From positions 124,001 through 188,000 of the forward strand of contig CAWAZU010000005.1 of NCBI GenBank assembly GCA_963786445.1: a stretch of DNA of 64,000 nt, in the 5' to 3' direction. The position numbers and the translations under genes were made by a program. Shown here piece after piece: positions 8,226-17,036 of this stretch. The notes under the pieces are model-generated. The model saw only the letters and a list, made by a program, of their open reading frames with translations. It was not told where the DNA came from and made no database searches. Each line of letters opens with the position of its first letter. Positions within the stretch are counted from its first letter, which is position 1. This stretch comes from JAFKFJ01 sp963786445 (GTDB taxonomy: Bacteria; Pseudomonadota; Alphaproteobacteria; Acetobacterales; Acetobacteraceae).

Positions 8226-8827
8226 GCGAGGACGAAGCGGCGCGGCATCGCGCGAAGATGGCGAAGCGCAAGGCGGTGCAGGATGCGGAGGTGGCCGGCA
8301 AGACGATCGAGAAGGGGCTGCTGATCGTCCATACCGGGCCGGGCAAGGGCAAATCGACGGCGGCGTTCGGGCTGGTCTTGCGCATGCTGGGGCATGGGCG
8401 GCCGGTGGCGGTGGTGCAGTTCATCAAGGGCGCCTGGGCGACCGGCGAGCGCCGCGTGCTGGAGCGGTTCGGCGACCTGGTGCGCTGGCACACGCTGGGC
8501 GAGGGTTTCACCTGGGAGACGCAGGACCGCGCCCGCGACATCGCCGCCGCGCGCCGCGCCTGGGCGGCGGCGGAGGCCGAGCTGCACCGGCCCGACCTGG
8601 CGCTGCTGGTGCTGGACGAGCTGAACATCGCACTGCGCTACGACTATCTCGACGTGGCGGAGGTGGTGGCGGCGCTGGCGGCGCGGCCGGCGAGGCTGCA
8701 CGTCGTCGTCACCGGGCGGAACGCGAAGCCGGAACTGATCGCGGCGGCGGACACGGTGACGGAGATGGTGGTCGTAAAACACCATTTTGCCGAGGGGGTG
8801 AAGGCGCAGGAGGGGATCGAGTTCTGA
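8222..8827 (+). CDS. cobO: cob(I)yrinic acid a,c-diamide adenosyltransferase
   Basis: This 201-aa protein transfers the adenosyl group from ATP to the corrin cobalt in B12 synthesis (CobO/BtuR family). The glycine-rich P-loop HTGPGKGKSTAAFG lies around residues 37-50. VVQFIKGAW, LLVLDELNIALRYDYL and VVTGRNAKPELI are all typical. The start is coupled to lipB. The product class serves the adenosylcobalamin-dependent ribonucleotide reductase encoded further along. Confidence 0.95.
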   Translation: MSEDEAARHRAKMAKRKAVQDAEVAGKTIEKGLLIVHTGPGKGKSTAAFGLVLRMLGHGRPVAVVQFIKGAWATGERRVLERFGDLVRWHTLGEGFTWETQDRARDIAAARRAWAAAEAELHRPDLALLVLDELNIALRYDYLDVAEVVAALAARPARLHVVVTGRNAKPELIAAADTVTEMVVVKHHFAEGVKAQEGIEF

Positions 8828-8930
8828 TCATGCGCGTGGCGTTTCAAAGCCACCGTCTGGCAGCGGGCGGGTCGCATTCCGCGTCGGACGCACGCGTGGG
8901 ATTGTATCCGCGTATCTTTGGTGATACACG

Positions 8931-9302
8931 GTGCCGCCATGCGACACGGCTGCGGGTGGGCAACTGGTCGAAATCCCGGTCATCTTCTACCGGACCGAAG
9001 GCGGCGTAGAACCGACCAGGGATTGGCTGCGAAGCCTTCCGGTCGAGGATCGGCGGGTCATCGGTGCCGATCTTGCAACGGTGCAAGTGGGCTGGCCGGT
9101 CGGCATGCCGCTCTGCCGGCCGCTTGCCGGAGGCTTGTGGGAGGTGCGCAGCCGGCTTCCGAGCCGCCGGATCGCGCGGCTGCTGTTCTTCGTCCACGAG
9201 GGACGGATCGGCATCGTGCATGGCTTCATCAAGAAGACGCAAGCGACGCCGCCGGCCGCGCTTGCGCTGGCTCGCAGGCGAATGACGGAGATGATGACAT
9301 GA
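8931..9302 (+). CDS. RelE/HigB-like toxin (phage Gp49-like)
   Basis: This roughly 110-123-aa protein resembles the HigB/Gp49 branch of RelE ribonuclease toxins: FYRTEGGVEPTRDWLRSLP at the start, then W-VGMP-CRPL-GGLWEVRSRLPS, RIARLLFFVHEG and HGFIKKTQATP. A GTG at 8931 is the apparent start and the true start may be a few codons later. Its stop overlaps the antitoxin ATG. The pair sits between cobO and cobQ with spacers on both sides and looks inserted into a cobalamin gene run. Confidence 0.82.
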   Translation: MPPCDTAAGGQLVEIPVIFYRTEGGVEPTRDWLRSLPVEDRRVIGADLATVQVGWPVGMPLCRPLAGGLWEVRSRLPSRRIARLLFFVHEGRIGIVHGFIKKTQATPPAALALARRRMTEMMT

Positions 9303-9586
9303 GCAAGGCTGAGCATCCGCATTGGGGATCGAACCTCGACGACTTCCTGGCGGACGAAGGTATTCGCGAGGCGGCAAAGGCCGAGGCGGTGACGCGCGTC
9401 GTTGCGTGGCAACTGCGGCAGGAGATGGAACGGCAGGGGATCAGCAAGCTGCGGCTGGCGGAAATGATGCACACCAGCCGCGCGCAGGTGGATCGTATCC
9501 TGAATGCCAAGGGCAACGTGACGGTCGAGACGTTGCAGCGTGCGGCGGCGCTGGTCGGGCGTGAGTTGCGGCTAGAACTGGTATAA
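9299..9586 (+). CDS. HigA-like XRE family antitoxin
   Basis: This 95-aa partner of the upstream toxin has a helix-turn-helix of the XRE class: LRLAEMMHTSRAQVDRIL followed by VTVETLQRAAALVGREL. The N-terminal segment (GSNLDDFLADEGI) matches the toxin-contacting part of HigA-type antitoxins. It starts within the toxin stop (ATGA). By family it would repress its own operon. Confidence 0.83.
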   Translation: MSKAEHPHWGSNLDDFLADEGIREAAKAEAVTRVVAWQLRQEMERQGISKLRLAEMMHTSRAQVDRILNAKGNVTVETLQRAAALVGRELRLELV

Positions 9587-9696
9587 GTGGCGTCAACGGC
9601 GGCAAAGCGAGCACCGCATTTCGTACAGTTAGACATGCCGTCTGAGCGCGAAAGATTTCATCATATCTTGCCACGATGCGCGTCCGGCTCGGCGCG

Positions 9697-11163
9697 ATGA
9701 CCGCCCGCGCGCTGATGTTCCAGGGCACCGGCTCGTCCGTCGGCAAATCGCTGCTGGTGGCGGGGCTGGCACGCGCATGCAAGCACCGCGGCCTGCGCGT
9801 GTTGCCGTTCAAGCCGCAGAACATGTCCAACAACGCCGCCGTCACCGCGGACGGCGGCGAGATCGGGCGGGCGCAGGCGTTGCAGGCGCGCGCCGCCGGC
9901 GTCGCTCCCTCCGTCCACATGAACCCGGTGCTGCTGAAGCCGCAGAGCGACACCGGCGCGCAGATCGTCGTGCAGGGCCGCGTCTTCGCCACCGCCCGCG
10001 CGCGCGACTACCAGGCGATGAAACCGCAACTCCTGCCGCGCGTGCTGCAGAGTTTTGCCCGTTTGCGCGGCGACGCCGACCTGGTGCTGGTGGAGGGCGC
10101 CGGCAGTGCCGCGGAAACCAACCTGCGCGAAGGCGACATCGCCAACATGGGGTTTGCCCGCGCGACCGGCACGCCGGTGGTGCTGATCGGCGACATCGAC
10201 CGCGGCGGCGTCATCGCCAGCCTGGTCGGCACCCGCGCCGTGCTCGACCCCGCCGACGCCGCCCTGATCCGCGGCTTCATCGTCAACCGCATGCGCGGCG
10301 ACCCCTCGCTGTTCGCCGACGGCATGCGGACCATCGCGGAGGCGACCGGCTGGGCGCCGCTCGGCCTGGTGCCGCATCTGCCGCAAGCCGCGCGCCTGCC
10401 CGCCGAGGACGCGCAGGACCTCGCGGACATCGCGCGCGCGCAGCCGGCAGGCGGGCGCCTGCGCATCGCCGTGCCGCGCCTGCCCTGGATCGCCAATTTC
10501 GACGACCTCGACCCGCTGCGCGCCGAACCCGACGTGGAACTGATCCTGCTTTCGCCCGGCACGCCGCTGCCGGCGCCGTGCGACCTCGTGATCCTGCCGG
10601 GATCGAAGGCGACCATCGCCGACCTCGCGGCCCTGCGCGCCGAGGGCTGGGACATCGACATCGCCGCGCACCATCGCCGCGGCGGGCGCGTGCTGGGCCT
10701 GTGCGGCGGCTATCAGATGCTCGGTCGCCGCATCGCCGACCCGGACGGCATCGAGGGACCGCCCGGCGAGGTCGCCGGCCTCGGCCTGCTCGACGTGGCC
10801 ACCGTGCTGACCGGCGAGAAACGCCTGACGCGCATCGCAGGCACGCTCGCCGACGGCGGCGCGGCGTTCGCCGGCTACGAGATGCACATGGGCCGCACCG
10901 AGGGGCCGGACACCGCGCGGCCGTTCCTGCATGTCGCGCACCGGCACGCCGACGGCGCGCGCTCGGCCGACGGGCGCGTCGCCGGCACCTACGCGCACGG
11001 CCTGTTCGCCGCCGACGCGGCCCGCGCTGCGCTGCTGGCATGGCTCGGCGGCGGCGCGAGCGGCCTGCGCTGGGAGGCCGAGGTGGAAGCGGCGCTGGAC
11101 GCGCTGGCGGCGCATCTGGAAGCGCATCTCGCCATCGACCGGCTGCTGGCGCTCGCGCGGTAG
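9697..11163 (+). CDS. cobQ: cobyric acid synthase CobQ
   Basis: This 488-aa glutamine-dependent amidase makes cobyric acid from adenosylcobyrinic a,c-diamide. The N-terminal ATP-binding domain begins with LMFQGTGSSVGKSLLVAG and PFKPQNMSNNAAVT. The C-terminal class I amidotransferase-like domain holds the nucleophile cysteine in GLCGGYQMLG and the histidine in AGTYAHGLF. An upstream ATG (9676) is possible, but 9697 places the P-loop at the usual distance from the start. Confidence 0.95.
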   Translation: MTARALMFQGTGSSVGKSLLVAGLARACKHRGLRVLPFKPQNMSNNAAVTADGGEIGRAQALQARAAGVAPSVHMNPVLLKPQSDTGAQIVVQGRVFATARARDYQAMKPQLLPRVLQSFARLRGDADLVLVEGAGSAAETNLREGDIANMGFARATGTPVVLIGDIDRGGVIASLVGTRAVLDPADAALIRGFIVNRMRGDPSLFADGMRTIAEATGWAPLGLVPHLPQAARLPAEDAQDLADIARAQPAGGRLRIAVPRLPWIANFDDLDPLRAEPDVELILLSPGTPLPAPCDLVILPGSKATIADLAALRAEGWDIDIAAHHRRGGRVLGLCGGYQMLGRRIADPDGIEGPPGEVAGLGLLDVATVLTGEKRLTRIAGTLADGGAAFAGYEMHMGRTEGPDTARPFLHVAHRHADGARSADGRVAGTYAHGLFAADAARAALLAWLGGGASGLRWEAEVEAALDALAAHLEAHLAIDRLLALAR

Positions 11164-11233
11164 CAGGCGGCCAAAACGCTGTTCGCACGCCGCCCGGCCG
11201 GCGTAGCCTTGCCGCCGCCAGTGAGGAAGCAAA

Positions 11234-13738
11234 GTGCCGGACGCATCCGCCTCGCCGCTCGCCGGCCCGGCTTCGGTCAGCCTCGCGCTCACGGCGCGGT
11301 TTTGGCCGCGCGCGGCCTGTGCGCTGGCGCCGGCGACGATCGCGCTGGTCAACACCGGCGGCGAAGCGCTGACGCTCGACCCGCCGACCTGCGACCCGCT
11401 GCTGGATCGCGAGACCGGGGCGGCCGTGCCGATGCAGCTCGCGGCGGTGCTGCCGAAACGCGACCTGCCGCCGGGCGGCAGCGCCCTCGTCATGCTGACC
11501 GGGAGCGTGCCGGCGCGGCCCGGCACTTATGCCGCGACGCTGCGCGTGCGCGCCTCCGGCGGTGCCGCGCTGGCGGTGCCGCTGGTCGTCACCGTCGGCG
11601 CCAGCCCGTTGCGCGGAATTCTTTGCGCGCTGCTGGGCCTGCTGGTCGCCGGGCTGATCGGCATGGCGCAGACCGAGGGCGACCTGCACGCCCGCCGCGC
11701 CACGCTGCTGCAGGCCCGTGCCGACGCCGAGGACTGGGTGCGCCGCAACCCGGTGCCGTCGCGGCTGGCGCCGGCCTGGGACGCCTACGATGCCGACATG
11801 CAGGCGGCGTTGCGGGCGCTGTCGCGGCGCCGCCCGGTGGCCGTGGTGGACTGGCGCGTGGCGCTGGCCAACGGCCGCAGCCGCGCCGCCGAGGACGAGC
11901 TGACGAGGATCAGGGACGCCATGAAGGACGCCCCGCCGGGCGCCGCCGAAGTGGCCGAGCTGGACGTCGCCTGGACGGCGCTGAAGGCGCAGCTCGACGG
12001 CCTCGCCACGCGGCCGGAGGCGCTGCCGGGCGCGGCGCCGGACAACCTGGCCGGGCGGCTGACCGCCTTTCTCGCCACGTTCCGCGCGGCATTCCTGACC
12101 GCGCCGGTGCAGGAGGCGACCGCCGAGATCGGCACGCAGGTGCGCCTCGCCGACTTGACGCTCGCCGCCGGCCAGCGCGAGGCGGCGCGGCAGCAGGCGG
12201 TCGAGGTGCGGCGCTGGCTGGAACGCGCGGCGCATGACCTCGGCCAGCGGCTGGCCACGCTCGCCGGGTTCGAGGCGCTGGCCGGGTCGCTGTGGCTGGA
12301 GGATGCGGTGCTGCGCCAGCGCGCCGCCGACCCGGCCCTCCCGGACGCGGCGCGCGGCGCGGTCGCGAGCGGACTCGACGCCGCCGAGGCCGCGATCGGC
12401 GCCGGCACCACGCTGCCGACGCTGGCCACGGCGTATCAGCACGTGCTGGCGGCCGGCACCGACCTGCTGCGCGCGCAGGCAGCGGTCGTGGTGCGGCAGG
12501 TGCAGCTTGCGGTCACGCGGGCCGCCGCCGCGACCGACGAGGCGGCGGTGAACGCGGCGATGGCGGTGGACCCGCCGGCGCCGCACGATCCGCCGGCGCG
12601 CCGCAGCGCCTGGGCCGGGCGCGTGTTTGCCGCGTGGCGCACGCTGGTCGCGACACTGCCCGATGCCGGCGCCAGGCGCGATCTGGCCGCACGCCTCGAC
12701 GCAATCGAGGCGCTGCGGGCGAACGGCGACCTGAAGGCGATGTCGGCACCCTACAAGGCGTTCCTGCAAGCCTGGCAGGACGCTTCGCTGCGCCGCGTGC
12801 AGCAGGCCGCGCGCGGCGCGGAGGCGTCGTTCTGCCGCGATTTCGGCGTGGACCTGCGCCGCACGCTGGCCGCGACCGAGAGCAACCTGCGCCTGATCGC
12901 CGCCGGCCCCGACCGGCTCGGCTGGGAGGCGGCGATCGACCGCATCCGGCTGCGCGCCGGGTCGGTGCCGGAAGGGGATTGCCTCGCCGTCGATCTGCAA
13001 CGCCAGCCGGACAGTTTCGCGGTGACGCAAAAACCCGCCTCGCCGCTGTTCGACCTGCGCGCCGCGGCGAATGCGCTGTCGGCAAACGTGTTCACCGCGG
13101 CGCTGAACGCGACCGCGCTGCCGGCGACGACGCGGCTCGCCGCCGCCGAGGCGTCCGGCGTGCCGGAAGCGATCGCGCTGATGCGCCGCCTCGCGTCCGG
13201 GCCGCGCCCGCTCACGCTGGCGACCGTGCCGGCGGACGGGCTGACGGCCGGGCAGGCGATCCGCTTCGACGTGGGAAACCTCGATCCAGCCTGGGGGGCG
13301 GGCGTGCTGGTCGCGATCGACTATGGCGACCACCGGCCGATCGAGCTGCGCTCCGCCGAGGCGCTGCGCCAGCAGGCGTTCGTCCACGCCTACGTGGCGC
13401 CGGGGCGGCCGCGGGTGCAGGTGGTGGCCGCGACCGGGTTCCGGCCCGGCAGCCTGGAGCCGACCGAGGAGCGGCTTGGCAGCCTCGACCCGCCGACGCT
13501 GGCGGTGGCCGATTCGCCGGTGCGGCTGGCGCGCGCGCTGGCGGACCAGTTCGTCAACCTGCGCTTCGGCCTGGCCGGGGCGGCCGCGCTGCTGATCTAT
13601 CTCTGGCAGTTCCAGTCCAGGCAGCCGGATTTCGGCCGCCGCGGCTTCGACTACGTGAAGGCGTTCGCGCTCGGCTTCGTGGTCGAGGCGGCGACGTCGA
13701 ACCTGCCCGAGGCGTTGAACAAGCTGGTGCTCGGGTAG
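11234..13738 (+). CDS. large membrane-anchored protein of unknown function
   Basis: The 834-aa product starts at GTG 11234 behind GAGGAAG. I do not recognise a family. Residues about 10-125 look like a beta-sandwich (ATIALVNTGGEALTLDP style). A membrane segment (ILCALLGLLVAGLIGMA) lies near residue 135. A long alpha-helical Ala/Arg-rich region (about 150-620) follows. A PKD-like beta domain (IRFDVGNLDPAWGAGVLVAI) lies around 675-755. A second membrane segment (FGLAGAAALLIYLW) lies near 780, and a hydrophobic C-terminus follows. This suggests an envelope protein with a large helical domain between two anchors. It stands alone between cobQ and the PhyH gene. Confidence 0.7.
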   Translation: MPDASASPLAGPASVSLALTARFWPRAACALAPATIALVNTGGEALTLDPPTCDPLLDRETGAAVPMQLAAVLPKRDLPPGGSALVMLTGSVPARPGTYAATLRVRASGGAALAVPLVVTVGASPLRGILCALLGLLVAGLIGMAQTEGDLHARRATLLQARADAEDWVRRNPVPSRLAPAWDAYDADMQAALRALSRRRPVAVVDWRVALANGRSRAAEDELTRIRDAMKDAPPGAAEVAELDVAWTALKAQLDGLATRPEALPGAAPDNLAGRLTAFLATFRAAFLTAPVQEATAEIGTQVRLADLTLAAGQREAARQQAVEVRRWLERAAHDLGQRLATLAGFEALAGSLWLEDAVLRQRAADPALPDAARGAVASGLDAAEAAIGAGTTLPTLATAYQHVLAAGTDLLRAQAAVVVRQVQLAVTRAAAATDEAAVNAAMAVDPPAPHDPPARRSAWAGRVFAAWRTLVATLPDAGARRDLAARLDAIEALRANGDLKAMSAPYKAFLQAWQDASLRRVQQAARGAEASFCRDFGVDLRRTLAATESNLRLIAAGPDRLGWEAAIDRIRLRAGSVPEGDCLAVDLQRQPDSFAVTQKPASPLFDLRAAANALSANVFTAALNATALPATTRLAAAEASGVPEAIALMRRLASGPRPLTLATVPADGLTAGQAIRFDVGNLDPAWGAGVLVAIDYGDHRPIELRSAEALRQQAFVHAYVAPGRPRVQVVAATGFRPGSLEPTEERLGSLDPPTLAVADSPVRLARALADQFVNLRFGLAGAAALLIYLWQFQSRQPDFGRRGFDYVKAFALGFVVEAATSNLPEALNKLVLG

Positions 13739-13763
13739 ATAACAGCCGCAGGAGGAACTGCCG

Positions 13764-14636
13764 ATGATCGACGACCGCGACGTTGCCGCCTATCGCGCGC
13801 AGGGCTGGCTGGTGGTGCCGGACGTGCTGGATGGCGGCGAGCTTGCCGCCGCACGGGCGGAGGTGACGCGCATCGTTCAGGGCGCGCGCGGCCTCGCCGG
13901 GCACACCGAAATCTATGACCTGGAACCCGACCACACGCCCGAGGCGCCGCGCGTGCGCCGGATCAAGACGCCGCACCGGCACGCCCCGTTCTTCCGCGGG
14001 CTGGCGGGTGCGCCGAGGCTGGTGGCGATCCTGCAGCAACTGCTCGGCAGCGAGGCGGTGCGGCTGCACGGCTCCAAAATCAACATGAAGGCGGCGCATG
14101 GCGGCGCGCCGGTGGAGTGGCACCAGGACTGGGCGTTCTATCCGCACACCAACGACGACCTGCTGGCGGTCGGCGTGATGCTGGACGACTGCACCGAGGC
14201 GAACGGCGCGATGCTGGTGCTGCCCGGCACCCATACCGGGCCGGTGTTCGATCATCATGCCGACGGGCGTTTCTGCGGCGCGATGGACCCGGCGGCCCTC
14301 GAGCTGGATTTCGCCCGGGCGGTGTCCTGCACCGGGCGCGCCGGCTCGATGAGTTTTCATCACGTGCGGCTGGTGCATGGCTCGGCGCAGAACCTTTCGG
14401 ATCGTCCGCGCTCGCTGCTGCTCTACGAGTACGCTGCGGCCGATGCGTGGCCGTTGCTGGGCGTTCCCGACCTCGCCGAGTTCGACGCCCGGCTGGTCAC
14501 CGGCGCGCCGACGATCACGCCGCGGCTGGAGCCGGTGCCGGTGCGCCTGCCGCTGCCGCCGGCGCCGCAGCAGGGCTCGATCTACGAGAACCAGGCGTCG
14601 GCCCGCAGCCGCTATTTCGGTCGCAAGGCGGCCTGA
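13764..14636 (+). CDS. phytanoyl-CoA dioxygenase (PhyH) family protein
   Basis: This 290-aa Fe(II)/2-oxoglutarate-dependent oxygenase shows the metal-binding HxD in VEWHQDWAFYPH (about residues 115-126). The distal histidine falls within SMSFHHVRLVHGSAQN and the 2-oxoglutarate-binding arginine in NLSDRPRSLLLYEY. The start is ATG 13764 with AGGAGG upstream. The hydroxylated substrate cannot be inferred. It is monocistronic and precedes a tRNA gene. Confidence 0.88.
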   Translation: MIDDRDVAAYRAQGWLVVPDVLDGGELAAARAEVTRIVQGARGLAGHTEIYDLEPDHTPEAPRVRRIKTPHRHAPFFRGLAGAPRLVAILQQLLGSEAVRLHGSKINMKAAHGGAPVEWHQDWAFYPHTNDDLLAVGVMLDDCTEANGAMLVLPGTHTGPVFDHHADGRFCGAMDPAALELDFARAVSCTGRAGSMSFHHVRLVHGSAQNLSDRPRSLLLYEYAAADAWPLLGVPDLAEFDARLVTGAPTITPRLEPVPVRLPLPPAPQQGSIYENQASARSRYFGRKAA

Positions 14637-14709
14637 CGGGCGCGCGGCGGCGGGGGACTTGCGGGCGCCGGCGGGAGCAACTAGGAGTTTCGGGCGTCGC
14701 CAGACCCCA

Positions 14710-14784
14710 GGGTGCGTAGCTCAGCGGCAGAGCATCGCCTTCACACGGCGGGGGTCACAGGTTCAATCCCTGTCGCACCCACCA
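14710..14784 (+). tRNA. tRNA-Val (CAC)
   Basis: A full cloverleaf can be drawn: acceptor GGGTGCG/CGCACCC, D arm GCTC/GAGC, anticodon stem TCGCC/GGCGG with loop TTCACAC (anticodon CAC, reading GUG), and T arm ACAGG/CCTGT with TTCAATC loop. The 3' CCA is encoded. Confidence 0.95.
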
Positions 14785-14893
14785 TGGTTTCAAGGGCTTG
14801 CGAGGTATCGGCGAGGCGGCGAATTTCTCGGGGTAGCACCGGCAGGCAGAAGCGCCCGCGCCGGCCGCGCCCGTCGGCAATACGGTCCTGCCA

Positions 14894-16105
14894 TCAAGCT
14901 CTGGCATTCTGCCCCTCCGCACTCACTCCGAGCAGACCGCCGATCGGGTCCCATCGTCCGGTGGGTTGCGGGAATTCGTCTTCCGGCTGGCGCGCGATTG
15001 CCGCGATCCGCTGCTCGGCCGCTTCGATCTCGGCGGCGCCGTCGAGCACCGCGAAACGGATCGTATAGCTGCGCAACTCGTCGTGCTCCAGCCAGATCAG
15101 CTCGCCGCGCTGCTGCGCGAGCGGTTTTCCCGGCACGTGGTTGGTCGCCGGCTCGAGGCCGATGCAGTAGTGCCCGGCCTGAAAATTCTGCCACTCGATC
15201 TGGCAGGGGAGTTCGCGCTTGCGGCTCTCGACCATGAAGCCGAGGCCGAGCGCATCATTGACCAGCGCCACCGGCACAAGCCCGTCCGCGTCCGCCGCCG
15301 TCCAATGTTCCCAGACCTGCTCGCGGAAATTCGCACTCGGACCGGGCATCGTCCGGTAGCCGACCGCCTGCGCACGATAGTTTTCGGCGTGCGCGGCAAA
15401 CGGCGTGTGGACGATCGGCGCCAGATAGCGGCTGCCCTCCGCCAGCACCGGATGGCCGACATTGATGTGGTACAGCAGCATGTGCGGCGTGCGGGAAAAG
15501 CCGTGATTGACGACGCGGTCGCGCAGCGTGAACGATTTTCCCCCCACCGCCGCCTCGATGCGGCGGATCAGGTGAAGGTCCTCGCCGAACACGGTCGATT
15601 GCTGCACCACGCCTTCGCAGAACAGCACGCATTCGTCGCCGCACCATTCCTCGCCATAGGCGACGAGGCGGCCGGGGATGGTGCTGATGCGTCCGTGGAT
15701 GGAGCTGTCCACCGATTTGCGGGCGGCGTAGCGGTAATGCGCGGCGTCGTCCGAGTGCGTGGAAAAAATATGGTCCAGCCCGCCGGTGCAGAGCAGGCCG
15801 GAGAACGAGCGCAGCCAGGCCAGTCCGCCCTCGCCCTCGTATTCGTGCAGGCCGGGATGGCGGAACCCGGCGGGCGAATGCCAGCCGATCGCGGCGCCGC
15901 GGTATTCGCAGTCGGCGATGTCGAAGGCGCGATCGACCAGCACCGTGAAGCGCAGCCCCGACCCGGTGCGGAACTCCAGCATCCGCACGCCGCGTTCCAC
16001 GCCGTCGCCCAGCGTCATCAGCCGCACGCCGGCGAACTGCGACAGCGCGCCCGCGTGCATGGCGAGATCGCGGCGCGAGAATTGTCGTCCGTAAAGCGCG
16101 ACCAT
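14894..16105 (-). CDS. DUF4432 (aldose-epimerase-like) protein
   Basis: This 403-aa protein resembles the DUF4432 family, which shares the galactose-mutarotase-like beta-sandwich. Segments such as FTVLVDRAFDIADCEYRG, GWHSPAGFRHPGLHEYEG, GGLDHIFST, LYHINVGHPVLAEGS and CIGLEPATNHVPGK match this group. It is the last gene of a minus-strand operon with a TIM-barrel isomerase and a Gfo/Idh/MocA oxidoreductase. A role in handling an unusual sugar or sugar acid is likely by context. Confidence 0.8.
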   Translation of the reverse strand: MVALYGRQFSRRDLAMHAGALSQFAGVRLMTLGDGVERGVRMLEFRTGSGLRFTVLVDRAFDIADCEYRGAAIGWHSPAGFRHPGLHEYEGEGGLAWLRSFSGLLCTGGLDHIFSTHSDDAAHYRYAARKSVDSSIHGRISTIPGRLVAYGEEWCGDECVLFCEGVVQQSTVFGEDLHLIRRIEAAVGGKSFTLRDRVVNHGFSRTPHMLLYHINVGHPVLAEGSRYLAPIVHTPFAAHAENYRAQAVGYRTMPGPSANFREQVWEHWTAADADGLVPVALVNDALGLGFMVESRKRELPCQIEWQNFQAGHYCIGLEPATNHVPGKPLAQQRGELIWLEHDELRSYTIRFAVLDGAAEIEAAEQRIAAIARQPEDEFPQPTGRWDPIGGLLGVSAEGQNARA

Positions 16106-16109
16106 TGCC

Positions 16110-17015
16110 TCACACTCCGTTCGCGCGCAGCTTGCCGTCGAGGAATTGCTTTGCGCGCGGCACGTCGGTTTCGTCGAGGTGCTCGATGATGATCGGGATG
16201 TTCGGATGCGTCGCCGCCAGGCGCCGGAGATAAAGGTCGTAATTCAGGACACCGAGACCCGGCGGGGGCAGTTCGATCGCGCCGACGCCGCGGAAGGAGT
16301 GCGCCGCGGAGGCGTCGATGTCGGCGTGCTTCTCGCTCGCGTCTTCCGACCGCTTCACGTCCTTGGCGTGTGCAATGCGCACCTTGTCGGCGAGAGTATC
16401 AAAAATCTGCTTCAGCACGCGGTCCATCTGGTCGATGTTGTGTGCCTCGAAATAGTTGGTCGGGTCCATCAGCAGGCCGAGTGCGGGGTGGTCGATCTCG
16501 GCGAACATGCGCACCGTCTCCTCGATCGAGCCGACGACGTTGTTGACGTAGGTTTCCAGCAGAAACACCGCGCCGTGGTCATAGGCGACCTGCACCAGCT
16601 CCTTGATGACGCGGCGGCAGTCCTCGAAGCCTTCTTCGGTCTTGTTCCTCGGATGTGCGACCCAGTCCGATTCGGGGTTGAACGTGCCGGTTTCGGAAAT
16701 GACGTAGGGCGAGCCGAAATGCCGCGCGTGGCGGATGATCGCCTTCAGGTGGTCGAGGCGCCGGCGCCGCTCGGCCGGATCGGGATGGACGATATTGGTG
16801 TAGCCGGAGACGCAGCAGATCGGCAGGTCATGGTCGCGGAACGTCTCGCGCACGCGCTTCGCCTTGGCGACGGTGATCGCGTCGGGCGTCGAAAAATCGA
16901 TGTCCTTGAACGCGAGATCAAGCTGCACCGTGTTGAAGCCGAGGGCGCGGATGCGCCGTGCCTGTTCGTCCAGCGCATACGGGAAATAGCCGTTGAAGAT
17001 GCCGACCTGCAGCAT
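16110..17015 (-). CDS. sugar phosphate isomerase/epimerase (TIM barrel)
   Basis: This 301-aa xylose-isomerase-like TIM-barrel protein starts LQVGIFNGYFPYALDEQARR. It carries metal-ligand-type strands such as FLLETYVNNVVGS, LLMDPTNYFEAH, IAHAKDVKRSED and IIEHLDETDVPRAK. The gene is 4 nt upstream of the DUF4432 gene and 21 nt downstream of the oxidoreductase, which fits one operon. Specific substrate unknown. Confidence 0.85.
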   Translation of the reverse strand: MLQVGIFNGYFPYALDEQARRIRALGFNTVQLDLAFKDIDFSTPDAITVAKAKRVRETFRDHDLPICCVSGYTNIVHPDPAERRRRLDHLKAIIRHARHFGSPYVISETGTFNPESDWVAHPRNKTEEGFEDCRRVIKELVQVAYDHGAVFLLETYVNNVVGSIEETVRMFAEIDHPALGLLMDPTNYFEAHNIDQMDRVLKQIFDTLADKVRIAHAKDVKRSEDASEKHADIDASAAHSFRGVGAIELPPPGLGVLNYDLYLRRLAATHPNIPIIIEHLDETDVPRAKQFLDGKLRANGV

Positions 17016-17036
17016 GGTGTTGTTCTCCCCGTCCGT

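Noticed and set aside
8828..9700. Possible cobalamin riboswitch near cobO/cobQ
   Set aside because: I saw no B12-box-like conserved core; the gap holds a toxin-antitoxin pair.
10283..13387. 1034-codon minus-strand open frame
   Set aside because: Antisense to cobQ and the 834-aa gene; composition is Arg/Gly/Pro-rich as expected from GC-rich shadow frames and no motif is visible.
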